This document shows positions 1-6,475 of a stretch of 7,494 bases of DNA, in pieces. A program made the position numbers and the translations under genes. The DNA comes from Fidelibacterota bacterium (GTDB lineage: Bacteria; Fidelibacterota; Fidelibacteria; Fidelibacterales; Fidelibacteraceae): assembly GCA_029931905.1 (NCBI GenBank), contig JAOZRH010000101.1, forward strand, positions 1 through 7,494, read 5' to 3'. The notes under the pieces were generated by a model. It was not told where the DNA came from. It made no database searches and saw only the letters and a program-made list of their open reading frames with translations. Every line of letters starts with the position of its first letter. Within the stretch, counting starts at the first letter, position 1.

Positions 1-686
1 CCTGGAATTGCTGTTGTATTGTCAAATATAACCCCTGGAACTTCGTAATATTTTGCAAGAGACTCAATAACATCCTTTTTAGATATTTTAAGGGTTCCTA
101 TTAAATATGTTTCAATAGCTTCCAAAGATTTAATATAATATTTAACCGCACTGGTATAATTATTTCTTTCAATATTAATTTCTGCATCTGTTTTATTCTC
201 TAATGCAAGTTGAATTGCTTCATTTTTTCTATTATTTATTATATATTCGTATTTTTGTTTTGATAATCTATAAAATACATAAAAATTAGATTCATCTTCC
301 CAATTATCAACTAATTCATATCCTTCCAAATTCATTTGCGTTTTTGCTTGAATATCTTCACGAAATTCATTTTCAACAATTTCACCTTTTTCTATTAATG
401 AATTTATTACATCACTCGATATATTCACTTTAATTTCACTTGCTATCATACTTAATGCTGAATTTGTTGCCTTTTGAATATGTTCTATTGAACCATATTC
501 TTTTGGTGAATATCCAATACCAATATATGCTTCATTATCCACTGGTTTTCTAACAACCCATTTTGGCATTTTTGATGCTGTAATAATTTTTTCTTCCTTA
601 ATTGTCGAAGAACTAGGTCCACAAGAATTAATTAATAACATTATTACACTTATTAAAAGTATTTTTACAATTTGTCCGTTTTTCAT
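1..686 (-). CDS. LPP20-like lipoprotein, 3' end cut by window edge
   Basis: An open frame starts at ATG 684-686 and runs without a stop to the left edge, giving 228 complete codons; the C-terminus is missing. The N-terminus is a lipoprotein signal: K2 and K8, a hydrophobic run at about 9-19, and a lipobox-like I-N-S-C with Cys22. Gly, not Asp, follows the cysteine, which would suit outer-membrane sorting. Residues about 41-150 resemble the LPP20 lipoprotein domain: PKW at 41-43, AYIGIGYS at 53-60, an Ala-rich helix at 73-85, then an amphipathic beta stretch and a YVFYRLSK strand at 136-143. Residues 152-195 look helical and TPR-like. A good ribosome site (AGGA, complement of 694-697) lies 7 nt before the ATG and supports this start. 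The gene is 49 bp downstream of the 146-residue gene and probably in its operon. The family is seen in Gram-negative envelopes, usually without a known activity. The LPP20 assignment is from pattern memory, moderately sure. Confidence 0.8.
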   Translation of the reverse strand, partial: MKNGQIVKILLISVIMLLINSCGPSSSTIKEEKIITASKMPKWVVRKPVDNEAYIGIGYSPKEYGSIEHIQKATNSALSMIASEIKVNISSDVINSLIEKGEIVENEFREDIQAKTQMNLEGYELVDNWEDESNFYVFYRLSKQKYEYIINNRKNEAIQLALENKTDAEINIERNNYTSAVKYYIKSLEAIETYLIGTLKISKKDVIESLAKYYEVPGVIFDNTTAIP

Positions 687-693
687 ATTTCTA

Positions 694-700
694 TCCTTTT
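694..700 (-). promoter_or_regulatory. Ribosome binding site of the lipoprotein gene
   Basis: On the minus strand the bases read AAAAGGA, ending 7 nt before the ATG at 684-686. This is one of the better Shine-Dalgarno matches in the window and fixes the start of the lipoprotein. Confidence 0.7.
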
Positions 701-722
701 ATAAAAATTAATATCTATTTTG

Positions 723-733
723 CTGTAATACAG
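723..733. repeat. Short dyad CTGTA-A-TACAG
   Basis: A perfect 5-bp inverted repeat around one central base sits in the 49-bp gap between the 146-residue gene and the lipoprotein gene, 2 bp past the stop codon. The one-base centre rules out a stable hairpin, so it is not a terminator. It could be a small operator half-site pair, or chance in AT-rich DNA. Confidence 0.25.
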
Positions 734-735
734 AA

Positions 736-1176
736 TTAAAAACCGTCATTAAAAATTATTTTATTTTCACTAAATATATCGTTATTTTCTTTCTCGCCTT
801 TTTTGTACATTTTAAAATTGTATGCGTCAATTTTTTCAATAACAATTATATCGCCAGGTTTAAAATCTTTGGATTTCATATATCTGGATGTGCCTTTTGT
901 ATAACTTCTGTTTCTAAATACAAAACTATTCTCAACAATATCTGTAATTATTGAAAAACCTGCATCAGTAGATAATTTTATCGTTTTTACCACATAAGGT
1001 TTGTCAATATTATTAACGGGATTCATTGCACCAATTGTATCAAATGGAAAAAAATCCTTGTATTCTTTAATAGTAAATTGTTTTTCTAAAAAAAATAAAT
1101 TTTGTTGAGTTATTTTAATCTCAATTGAATCATTTTGCATAACTCTATTAAAAACATTTTTTTCTGTTAATTCCAT
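736..1176 (-). CDS. Hypothetical protein, 146 aa, possible pseudobarrel fold
   Basis: I do not recognise this protein. It has no signal peptide or membrane segment and should be cytoplasmic. The N-terminal 40 residues are mixed and charged. Residues about 42-125 look like a compact mostly-beta domain: FFPFDTIG at 42-49, alternating strands at 61-69 and 74-79, an arginine-rich patch with R88, R90 and R98, then KPGDIIVIEKID at 106-117 followed by a YNFKMYK strand. The late 'GD-I-I-V-I-E-K' strand after a basic patch recalls B3/EcoRII-N-like DNA-binding pseudobarrels, but this is only a resemblance. The tail (126-146) is polar. The ATG at 1174-1176 lies 11 nt after the AmrS stop, with a purine-rich AGAGAG just before it, so the two are probably translated from one message. 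A B3-type call is at best a one-in-four guess; the gene itself is well supported by length and spacing. Confidence 0.8.
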   Translation of the reverse strand: MELTEKNVFNRVMQNDSIEIKITQQNLFFLEKQFTIKEYKDFFPFDTIGAMNPVNNIDKPYVVKTIKLSTDAGFSIITDIVENSFVFRNRSYTKGTSRYMKSKDFKPGDIIVIEKIDAYNFKMYKKGEKENNDIFSENKIIFNDGF

Positions 1177-1187
1177 AGTATTTCTCT

Positions 1188-2213
1188 CTATTTTTTTGTT
1201 AATTGTTTGTTATTTTTTAAGAATGTAATTGGATTTTCTTTCCCACATTTACATTTATTTTTCTGTATAATTTTAGTTGAATATCCCGAACGATTAATAA
1301 TAATTTCCCCGCATTTTGAACAATATGTGTTATTATCTACATCTAATACATTTCCAAGATAAATATATTTTAAACCACTATTTTTTGCAATATCATAAGC
1401 ATTTTGCATCGATTCTATAGTAGTTGATGGATAATTATTCATTTTATAATTTGGATAAAATGCCGAAAGATGTAACGGAATATCACTACCCAACATATTA
1501 TTTATCCAATCAAATTCGTTTTTCAAATCTATTTTATTATCATTTTCTCCATTAATCAATAATGTAGTAATTTCAATATGAATATTTTCATTTTTTAAAT
1601 ATAACAATGTATCTAAAACCGTTTTTAATTTTCCACCCGTAAATGATTTGTAAAAACTTTCTGTAAATCCTTTGACATCCACATTTACAGCATCTATATG
1701 TTTATATATCTCCATTCTTGCTTCAGGTAATATATACCCATTTGTAACCATAATTGTTTTAATATTGTTTTTTTTTGCTTGTTTTGCAATATCAATCACA
1801 TATTCACCAAATATCGTTGGTTCATTGTAAGTAAAAGCAATAGATTTACACTTGCTTTTTATCGCTAATTCAACAATTTCACTTGGCGAATAATATTTAA
1901 TTTTATCATCAAAATATTTTTGAGAAATATTCCAATTTTGACAAAACTTACATTGTAAATTACAACCATAAGTTCCCACACTAAAAACTGAGGTTCCAGG
2001 TAAAAAATGATATAATGGTTTTTTTTCAATTGGATCAATATTAATAGCAATTGGATTTCCATATACAAGTGAATATAAATTGTCAGAAATATTTTTTCTA
2101 ACCTTACATATTCCAACTTCACCTTCTTTTATAAGGCATTTCCACGGACATAGGTAACATCTAATACCATCACTCTCATTTTTCCACCAACTTGCTAATT
2201 GTTTTTTTAACAT
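1188..2213 (-). CDS. amrS: AmmeMemoRadiSam-family radical SAM enzyme (AmrS)
   Basis: A 341-residue cytoplasmic radical SAM enzyme related to pyruvate formate-lyase activase. Three cysteine groups are visible. The N-terminal set C19-x2-C22-P-x2-C26 with C36 (in GICKVRKN) is typical of the family. The radical SAM cluster is C84-x3-C88-x2-C91 in YGCNLQCKFCQNW, which would bind the 4Fe-4S cluster that cleaves S-adenosylmethionine. A C-terminal zinc-ribbon-like set is C298-x2-C301 and C321-x-C323. TYNEPT at 128-133 and VTNGY at 156-160 are further radical SAM landmarks. Length is normal for the family. In many genomes it occurs with Memo and AMMECR1 domain proteins; neither is in this window. The substrate of the system is not established as far as I know. 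The ATG at 2211-2213 has no clear ribosome site and lies 44 bp after the holin-like gene. The family call is strong; the reaction is unknown. Confidence 0.9.
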   Translation of the reverse strand: MLKKQLASWWKNESDGIRCYLCPWKCLIKEGEVGICKVRKNISDNLYSLVYGNPIAINIDPIEKKPLYHFLPGTSVFSVGTYGCNLQCKFCQNWNISQKYFDDKIKYYSPSEIVELAIKSKCKSIAFTYNEPTIFGEYVIDIAKQAKKNNIKTIMVTNGYILPEARMEIYKHIDAVNVDVKGFTESFYKSFTGGKLKTVLDTLLYLKNENIHIEITTLLINGENDNKIDLKNEFDWINNMLGSDIPLHLSAFYPNYKMNNYPSTTIESMQNAYDIAKNSGLKYIYLGNVLDVDNNTYCSKCGEIIINRSGYSTKIIQKNKCKCGKENPITFLKNNKQLTKK

Positions 2214-2257
2214 ATAACTGGTAATTAATTAATTTATAAAGGAATTAATAAACATTA

Positions 2258-2611
2258 TTATTTTTTACTTGTAAACATATTTTCTACGATCATCGAAACA
2301 ATTGATAAAACTAATGATCCCCATATTGCAACTCCAAAACTAGCTATAGTGAATCCATTAATTAATGTAGAAGCAATCCACAAAACAAATCCATTAATAA
2401 TCAATAAAAATACTCCAAAAGAAGCAACAGTAAAAGGCAGTGTAATTAGTGTTAATACTGGTTTTACAACGCTGTTTAATATACCCATAACCACTGCTAC
2501 TGCCAATAGAGTTAATAAATTATCTATTATTATTTTATCAAAAAGAGAACTAACAACAATTAATGCTAGAATATTGATTATTACTTTCACTAAAAAATTA
2601 TTTTTATTCAT
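2258..2611 (-). CDS. YvlD/phage holin IV family small membrane protein
   Basis: A 117-residue integral membrane protein with four predicted hydrophobic helices at about 7-23, 31-48, 56-80 and 90-112. The segment GILNSVVKPVLTLITLPFT (43-61) followed by a Gly-Phe-rich third helix and NGF at 85-87 is the hallmark of the family annotated as phage holin superfamily IV (the Mycobacterium phage holin family, with Bacillus YvlD). Most members are chromosomal and not linked to phage, and nothing phage-like is near this gene, so a lysis role is unlikely. The function in the inner membrane is unknown. The ATG at 2609-2611 has only an A-rich leader and no clear Shine-Dalgarno. It follows the 123-bp gap after hemW and may begin a new transcript with amrS. 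Confidence 0.88.
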   Translation of the reverse strand: MNKNNFLVKVIINILALIVVSSLFDKIIIDNLLTLLAVAVVMGILNSVVKPVLTLITLPFTVASFGVFLLIINGFVLWIASTLINGFTIASFGVAIWGSLVLSIVSMIVENMFTSKK

Positions 2612-2734
2612 AAATATTATATCTTTTCATTATAAATCAATTGTTAAATACACTATATAATCATCTATACTTTTTTCTAATGATATAATATATGGTTCTT
2701 TTTTAAGTATTCAAAATATATTTTATTTTTTATA
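2612..2734. other. Intergenic gap between hemW and the holin-like gene
   Basis: This 123-bp stretch is the longest non-coding interval in the window and is extremely AT-rich. It contains an AT-only palindrome (2713-2724), which is too weak for an intrinsic terminator, and one weak promoter candidate listed separately. No RNA gene or open frame is convincing. It is the most likely place for a transcript boundary in the window. Confidence 0.6.
2685..2714 (-). promoter_or_regulatory. Weak sigma-70-like promoter candidate
   Basis: On the minus strand TTGAAT (2709-2714) is followed after 18 bases by TATTAT (2685-2690), matching the -35 and -10 consensus at 4 and 5 of 6 positions. It would start transcription about 65-70 bases before the holin-like gene. 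In DNA this AT-rich such matches arise often by chance, and the organism's sigma factor preference is not known. Confidence 0.22.
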
Positions 2735-3874
2735 TTACATTGTATCAATTTCAACCAACAATGAATCTAAAACGAGCCATGCATCAATTGTTGGAACTAT
2801 TTTTTCATCATCTATAATAAAATATCTTTTGGAATACTTTTTATTAACAAATTTTATTGCATTATTAATATTATCCCAATCTTTAGATTTAATTTTATTT
2901 TTTTCAATGCCGTTTTTTAATCGAAATTTAGTTAATAACAACTCTGTAATCTTCATTTTATCATTTAATATTTCATAATGATCACATTCAAAATTATTAT
3001 TTTCATTTTTTTTTAAATAATTTGATAATGAAGCATTATGCCAAAATCTTTTTTCACCAATTTTAGAATGGGCTGAAGGTCCAAATCCAATATAATCGGT
3101 TCCATTCCAATAATTTGAATTATGTTTGCTCTCGTATCCTTTTAAAGAATAATTTGAAATTTCATAGTGTGAAAATCCATTTTTAGTTAATAAATCATGG
3201 CATAATTTAAAATGTTCGCTATCCACTTCTTCAGAATTTTCTATTAAACTTCCATTTTGTACCATTTTGTAATATTTTGTCCCCTGCTCCTTCGTTAAAC
3301 TATAAGCAGAAATATGCTTTGGATTAAATGATAAAAATTCTTCAATCGTTTTAATAATATTTTCTTTTTTTTGCTGTGGAATATTAAAAATCATATCTAA
3401 TGATATATTATCAAATCCACTATTAATTGCTTTTTTTATTGTAGTAACTGTTGTTTTATGGTTGTGAATTCTTCCTAAAACTTCTAATTCACTATCTATT
3501 GCCGATTGAGCACCAATTGACAATCTGTTAAATCCAGCGAGTTTTAAATCATCAAAAAATGTTTTTTCTTTACAAAATTCTGGATTTAATTCAATAGTAA
3601 TTTCACTATTACTATCCACATTAAAATATTCTCTAATAATATTTAATATTTTAATTAGATGAGTAGAATGCAAAAGATTAGGAGTTCCACCACCAAAATA
3701 AATTGTTTTTACTTTATAATAATCAGTTCTTTTGGAATGCCATTTAATTTCATTAATAATAGCATTAACATATTCATTAAAATGTCGATTGCCCTTTTCC
3801 ACACTGTAAAAATCACAATAATGACATTTCTTCTTACAAAATGGAAAATGTAAATATAAAGATAAATTTTTCAA
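2735..3874 (-). CDS. hemW: HemW-type radical SAM protein (heme chaperone)
   Basis: A 379-residue cytoplasmic radical SAM protein. The cluster motif is C13-x3-C17-x2-C20 followed by DF; there is no fourth cysteine after C20, which separates HemW from true oxygen-independent coproporphyrinogen oxidase HemN. Further family signs are GGGTP at 61-65 (SAM binding), SIGAQS at 119-124, LGRIHN at 133-138, HNSNYW at 251-256, GFGPSAHS at 263-270, and the C-terminal ELLLTKFRLKNGI region. HemW proteins bind heme and help insert it into respiratory enzymes; many are misannotated as coproporphyrinogen oxidase. The start at 3872-3874 is TTG. An in-frame TAA lies only four codons upstream and no ATG or GTG occurs between, while the HFPFC motif needs an N-terminus here, so TTG is forced. 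There is no clear Shine-Dalgarno. The gene is 30 bp after the exporter gene and may be read through from it. Confidence 0.9.
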   Translation of the reverse strand: MKNLSLYLHFPFCKKKCHYCDFYSVEKGNRHFNEYVNAIINEIKWHSKRTDYYKVKTIYFGGGTPNLLHSTHLIKILNIIREYFNVDSNSEITIELNPEFCKEKTFFDDLKLAGFNRLSIGAQSAIDSELEVLGRIHNHKTTVTTIKKAINSGFDNISLDMIFNIPQQKKENIIKTIEEFLSFNPKHISAYSLTKEQGTKYYKMVQNGSLIENSEEVDSEHFKLCHDLLTKNGFSHYEISNYSLKGYESKHNSNYWNGTDYIGFGPSAHSKIGEKRFWHNASLSNYLKKNENNNFECDHYEILNDKMKITELLLTKFRLKNGIEKNKIKSKDWDNINNAIKFVNKKYSKRYFIIDDEKIVPTIDAWLVLDSLLVEIDTM

Positions 3875-3904
3875 GATATAAAATTATTTAAACAAACCTA
3901 ATTT

Positions 3905-5134
3905 TTATTGTGTAGAAAGATAAAGAAGAACTAATGAAGCAATACTAGAAATGATTCCCAAAGCATTAAATTCGCCAATTAAAATATCACTAGAAGATCT
4001 TGGTATAATAATAATATCGCCTCTTTTTACAATATTATTTAAACCTTTGATTTTTTTACCATTACGAAGAATCAGAGCCTTTTCAATATTACCCTGATTT
4101 GTATTACCACCAGCCAATCCAATATAATCGATAACTTTATAACCACCAACAAAACGATAAGTACCAGGACGATTTACTTTCCCTTGTACATAAACTTCCA
4201 TTTTATTTGATAATTCAATAATATCATTCGGTTCTAAGACTATATCTTTTTTTTCAATTTTTGGATCATCACCTACGACATCAATTGTATAGTATTTTGT
4301 TTTATCTTCATTCTTACGAATAATATTAACTGAGTAAGTACTAATGTTATCACTAAAATTTGAATATTTATTAAGAAATTCAGATAATTTCTCTCCTTCT
4401 ATCAAAGGAAATATTCCCTTATTTTTTGTTGCTCCACTAACTGTAATTGTTTCAGTAAATGGATCAGCTTTAGGAATAAAAATCAAATCTCCCTGTTGAA
4501 CAAAAGGATTAGCTTCCAAATTACCATTATTAGTGTAATCATATCCGTTAACAACTATTTCATCTCCATTAGAATGGGTTATATGAATTTCATTAAATTT
4601 ACCTAATTTCATAATCCCACTTGAATTTTGAATTATATCAACAATTCTATCAGTAGGTTTTACAGATTTCAATCCGGGAATTTCCACTGCCCCTGTCAAA
4701 TGAATTTTAAATTCTCTCATTTTTTTTAACTGAACATTAATCTCTGTATTTACAAATTGTTTTTTTAGTAAAGATAATATTTCTTTTTTCCCATCGCATA
4801 AAGATAATTCGGCTATTTTAATATTTCCAATATATGGAATTTCTACATATCCTTCAGGAGAAATACTTACGATAAAATATTTTGACTCAACACTAATAAT
4901 ATTTATTGAAAGCATGTCTCCAGCTCCAAGAATATATAATTTGGGGTCAACTATTTTTTCTAAAGCATCATATTCTACACTATTCATTAATGATAAATCG
5001 GATTGAGTTTCAGCTGATTGAATAGTAGATGTTTTATTTTCTTCAAAACCAACTCTTCTCACTTGAGAAAATAATATCTGAGTAAAAAATACAAATATTA
5101 TAAAGCTTACTACTATTTTAAGTGATTTATTCAC
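3905..5134 (-). CDS. Wza-like SLBB polysaccharide export protein
   Basis: A 409-residue exported protein for passage of capsule or exopolysaccharide through the periplasm and outer membrane. An N-terminal signal (about 1-23) ends in ILFS|Q, a signal-peptidase-I type end. No lipobox cysteine is present, unlike E. coli Wza. Residues about 62-140 form the polysaccharide export (Poly_export) domain, with LGAGDMLSI at 69-77 as its opening motif. Three SLBB-type repeats follow at about 142-222, 228-308 and 312-380, each opening with a V-x-G-x-V/A strand and closing with a GD/ND-I-I strand. Residues 388-407 are a hydrophobic helix that could cross the outer membrane, as the C-terminal helix of Wza does. 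The start is GTG at 5132-5134, sharing one base with the TAG stop of the dehydrogenase upstream, with AAAAGGG 8 nt before it. The function is well supported; the polymer is not known. Confidence 0.9.
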   Translation of the reverse strand: MNKSLKIVVSFIIFVFFTQILFSQVRRVGFEENKTSTIQSAETQSDLSLMNSVEYDALEKIVDPKLYILGAGDMLSINIISVESKYFIVSISPEGYVEIPYIGNIKIAELSLCDGKKEILSLLKKQFVNTEINVQLKKMREFKIHLTGAVEIPGLKSVKPTDRIVDIIQNSSGIMKLGKFNEIHITHSNGDEIVVNGYDYTNNGNLEANPFVQQGDLIFIPKADPFTETITVSGATKNKGIFPLIEGEKLSEFLNKYSNFSDNISTYSVNIIRKNEDKTKYYTIDVVGDDPKIEKKDIVLEPNDIIELSNKMEVYVQGKVNRPGTYRFVGGYKVIDYIGLAGGNTNQGNIEKALILRNGKKIKGLNNIVKRGDIIIIPRSSSDILIGEFNALGIISSIASLVLLYLSTQ

Positions 5135-6459
5135 TATTTAATCCCTTTTGAATATCCTAATCTTAATACTTTGTTTTCCGTTCTTTTTAGATTTTTTGTC
5201 ACATTTCTTGTATCGACCACTAATTTTGCATTATCAACAATAAATTGATAATCAATATGTGAATGATCAGTTGTAATAACGACTACATCTGAATTTTCTA
5301 AAACTTCTTTTGTTAGTTCTTTAGTTTCAGCCATTACATTACCAATAACTTTTACTATTGGACAATAAGTATCATGATATTGAACATTAGCACCTTTTTC
5401 AACAAGTAAATTATAAATATCAATAGCTGGAGATTCTCTCAAATCTTCAATATTTTTTTTGTATGCCATTCCTATAATTAATACTGATGAACCATTTAGT
5501 GCTTTTTTATGATGATTTAATGCATTTGCAACATCTTGAATTACATATTCAGGCATAGATGTGTTTATTTCAGATGCTAAATCAATAAATCTTGTTTTGT
5601 AATTATAACTTTTCATTTTCCAACTTAAATAATGTGGATCGATTGGTATACAATGTCCACCCAAACCAGGTCCCGGATAAAATTTCATAAATCCAAATGG
5701 TTTTGTAGCAGCAGCATCAATTACTTCCCAAACATCTACACCAAGTTTATCGCAAACCATAGCCATTTCATTTACAAGTCCAATATTTATCATTCTAAAT
5801 GTGTTTTCTAATAATTTCGCCATTTCTGCAGCTTCAGTAGATGAAACAGATACAATTTCATCAAATACTTGATCATAAACTTTCTTTGAATATTCTGTAC
5901 ACTTTTTTGTAACTCCACCTAATACTTTTGGAGTATTTTTTGTTTTATAAATTTTATTTCCCGGATCTACTCTTTCTGGTGAAAATGCTAAAAAGACATT
6001 TTCTCCAACTTTTAAACCATTTTTTTCTAACATTGGTAATAAAAATTCTTTTGTGGTACCTGGATATGTAGTAGATTCTAAAACTACAATTAAATCTTTA
6101 TGAATATATTTTTGAACTTCATCCATTGATTTTTGAATAAATGACATATCAGGATCTTTTAATTTATTCAATGGAGTTGGAACACATAAACTTACAAAAT
6201 CCAAGTCTTTTATTACACTAAAATCTGTTGTTGCTTTAATGAATCCATTATCAACTGCTTTTTTTAATTCTTTATCATTGACATCACCAATGTAATTTTC
6301 ACCTCTTCCCAATTTTTCAATTTTGGTTTCATCAATATCAATTCCAACTACTTTAAACCCTTCATTTGCAAATTCAACTGCTAATGGTAGCCCAACATAC
6401 CCTAAACCGACAACACCAATTTTTACATCTTTTGTTTCTAATCTCTTTGAAAATTCCAT
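5134..6459 (-). CDS. wbpA: UDP-N-acetylglucosamine 6-dehydrogenase (WbpA-like)
   Basis: A 441-residue NAD-dependent nucleotide-sugar dehydrogenase of the UDP-glucose/GDP-mannose dehydrogenase family, cytoplasmic. It would oxidise C6 of UDP-GlcNAc in two steps to the uronic acid. The N-terminal Rossmann motif is VVGLGYVG at 16-23; CVPTPL is at 92-97, SPERVDPG at 160-167, K215 and N219 lie in the central helix, the catalytic Cys270 is in GGHCIPIDP (268-275), and a C-terminal domain contains RESPA at 341-345. The GGHCIPIDPHYLSW form and the MEFSKRLE start separate WbpA-type enzymes from UDP-glucose dehydrogenase (GGSCFPKD) and favour UDP-GlcNAc; a WecC-like substrate (UDP-ManNAc) is the main alternative. 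The ATG at 6457-6459 has AAAAGGAA 6 nt before it. It lies 16 bp after the UDP-glucose dehydrogenase and overlaps the exporter by one base, so all three form one operon. Length is usual. Confidence 0.9.
   Translation of the reverse strand: MEFSKRLETKDVKIGVVGLGYVGLPLAVEFANEGFKVVGIDIDETKIEKLGRGENYIGDVNDKELKKAVDNGFIKATTDFSVIKDLDFVSLCVPTPLNKLKDPDMSFIQKSMDEVQKYIHKDLIVVLESTTYPGTTKEFLLPMLEKNGLKVGENVFLAFSPERVDPGNKIYKTKNTPKVLGGVTKKCTEYSKKVYDQVFDEIVSVSSTEAAEMAKLLENTFRMINIGLVNEMAMVCDKLGVDVWEVIDAAATKPFGFMKFYPGPGLGGHCIPIDPHYLSWKMKSYNYKTRFIDLASEINTSMPEYVIQDVANALNHHKKALNGSSVLIIGMAYKKNIEDLRESPAIDIYNLLVEKGANVQYHDTYCPIVKVIGNVMAETKELTKEVLENSDVVVITTDHSHIDYQFIVDNAKLVVDTRNVTKNLKRTENKVLRLGYSKGIK
5143..5149 (-). promoter_or_regulatory. 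Ribosome binding site for the GTG start of the exporter
   Basis: The minus strand reads AAAAGGG inside the last codons of the dehydrogenase gene, 8 nt before the GTG at 5132-5134. It supports GTG as the true start and indicates translational coupling through the TAGTG overlap. Confidence 0.7.
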
Positions 6460-6465
6460 TCATTA

Positions 6466-6473
6466 TTCCTTTT
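6466..6473 (-). promoter_or_regulatory. Ribosome binding site of the WbpA-like gene
   Basis: The minus strand reads AAAAGGAA, 6 nt before ATG 6457-6459. A second ATG at 6461-6463 is out of frame, so the site selects the downstream ATG. Confidence 0.65.
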
Positions 6474-6475
6474 AA

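Noticed and set aside
1865..2122. Minus-strand 85-codon frame inside amrS
   Set aside because: It lies wholly within the AmrS coding region in another frame, and the AmrS frame carries clear radical SAM motifs.
2258..2611. Prophage remnant signalled by a holin
   Set aside because: The family name is misleading: most members are chromosomal membrane proteins. No endolysin, integrase or structural gene is nearby.
2349..2660. Plus-strand open frame of 103 codons opposite the holin-like gene
   Set aside because: It is the antisense shadow of the membrane-protein gene. It has no recognisable domain, and its direction is against every supported gene.
2713..2724. AT-only palindrome as a terminator after hemW
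   Set aside because: The stem has no G-C pairs and no usable loop, so it would not form a stable hairpin.
3659..3853. Plus-strand 64-codon frame opposite the hemW start
   Set aside because: It is antisense to the cluster-binding region of hemW, short, and made of low-complexity residues typical of AT-rich antisense.
2735..3874. Coproporphyrinogen III dehydrogenase (HemN)
   Set aside because: The fourth cysteine of the HemN CxxxCxxCxC motif is absent (CDF follows) and the protein is of HemW length.
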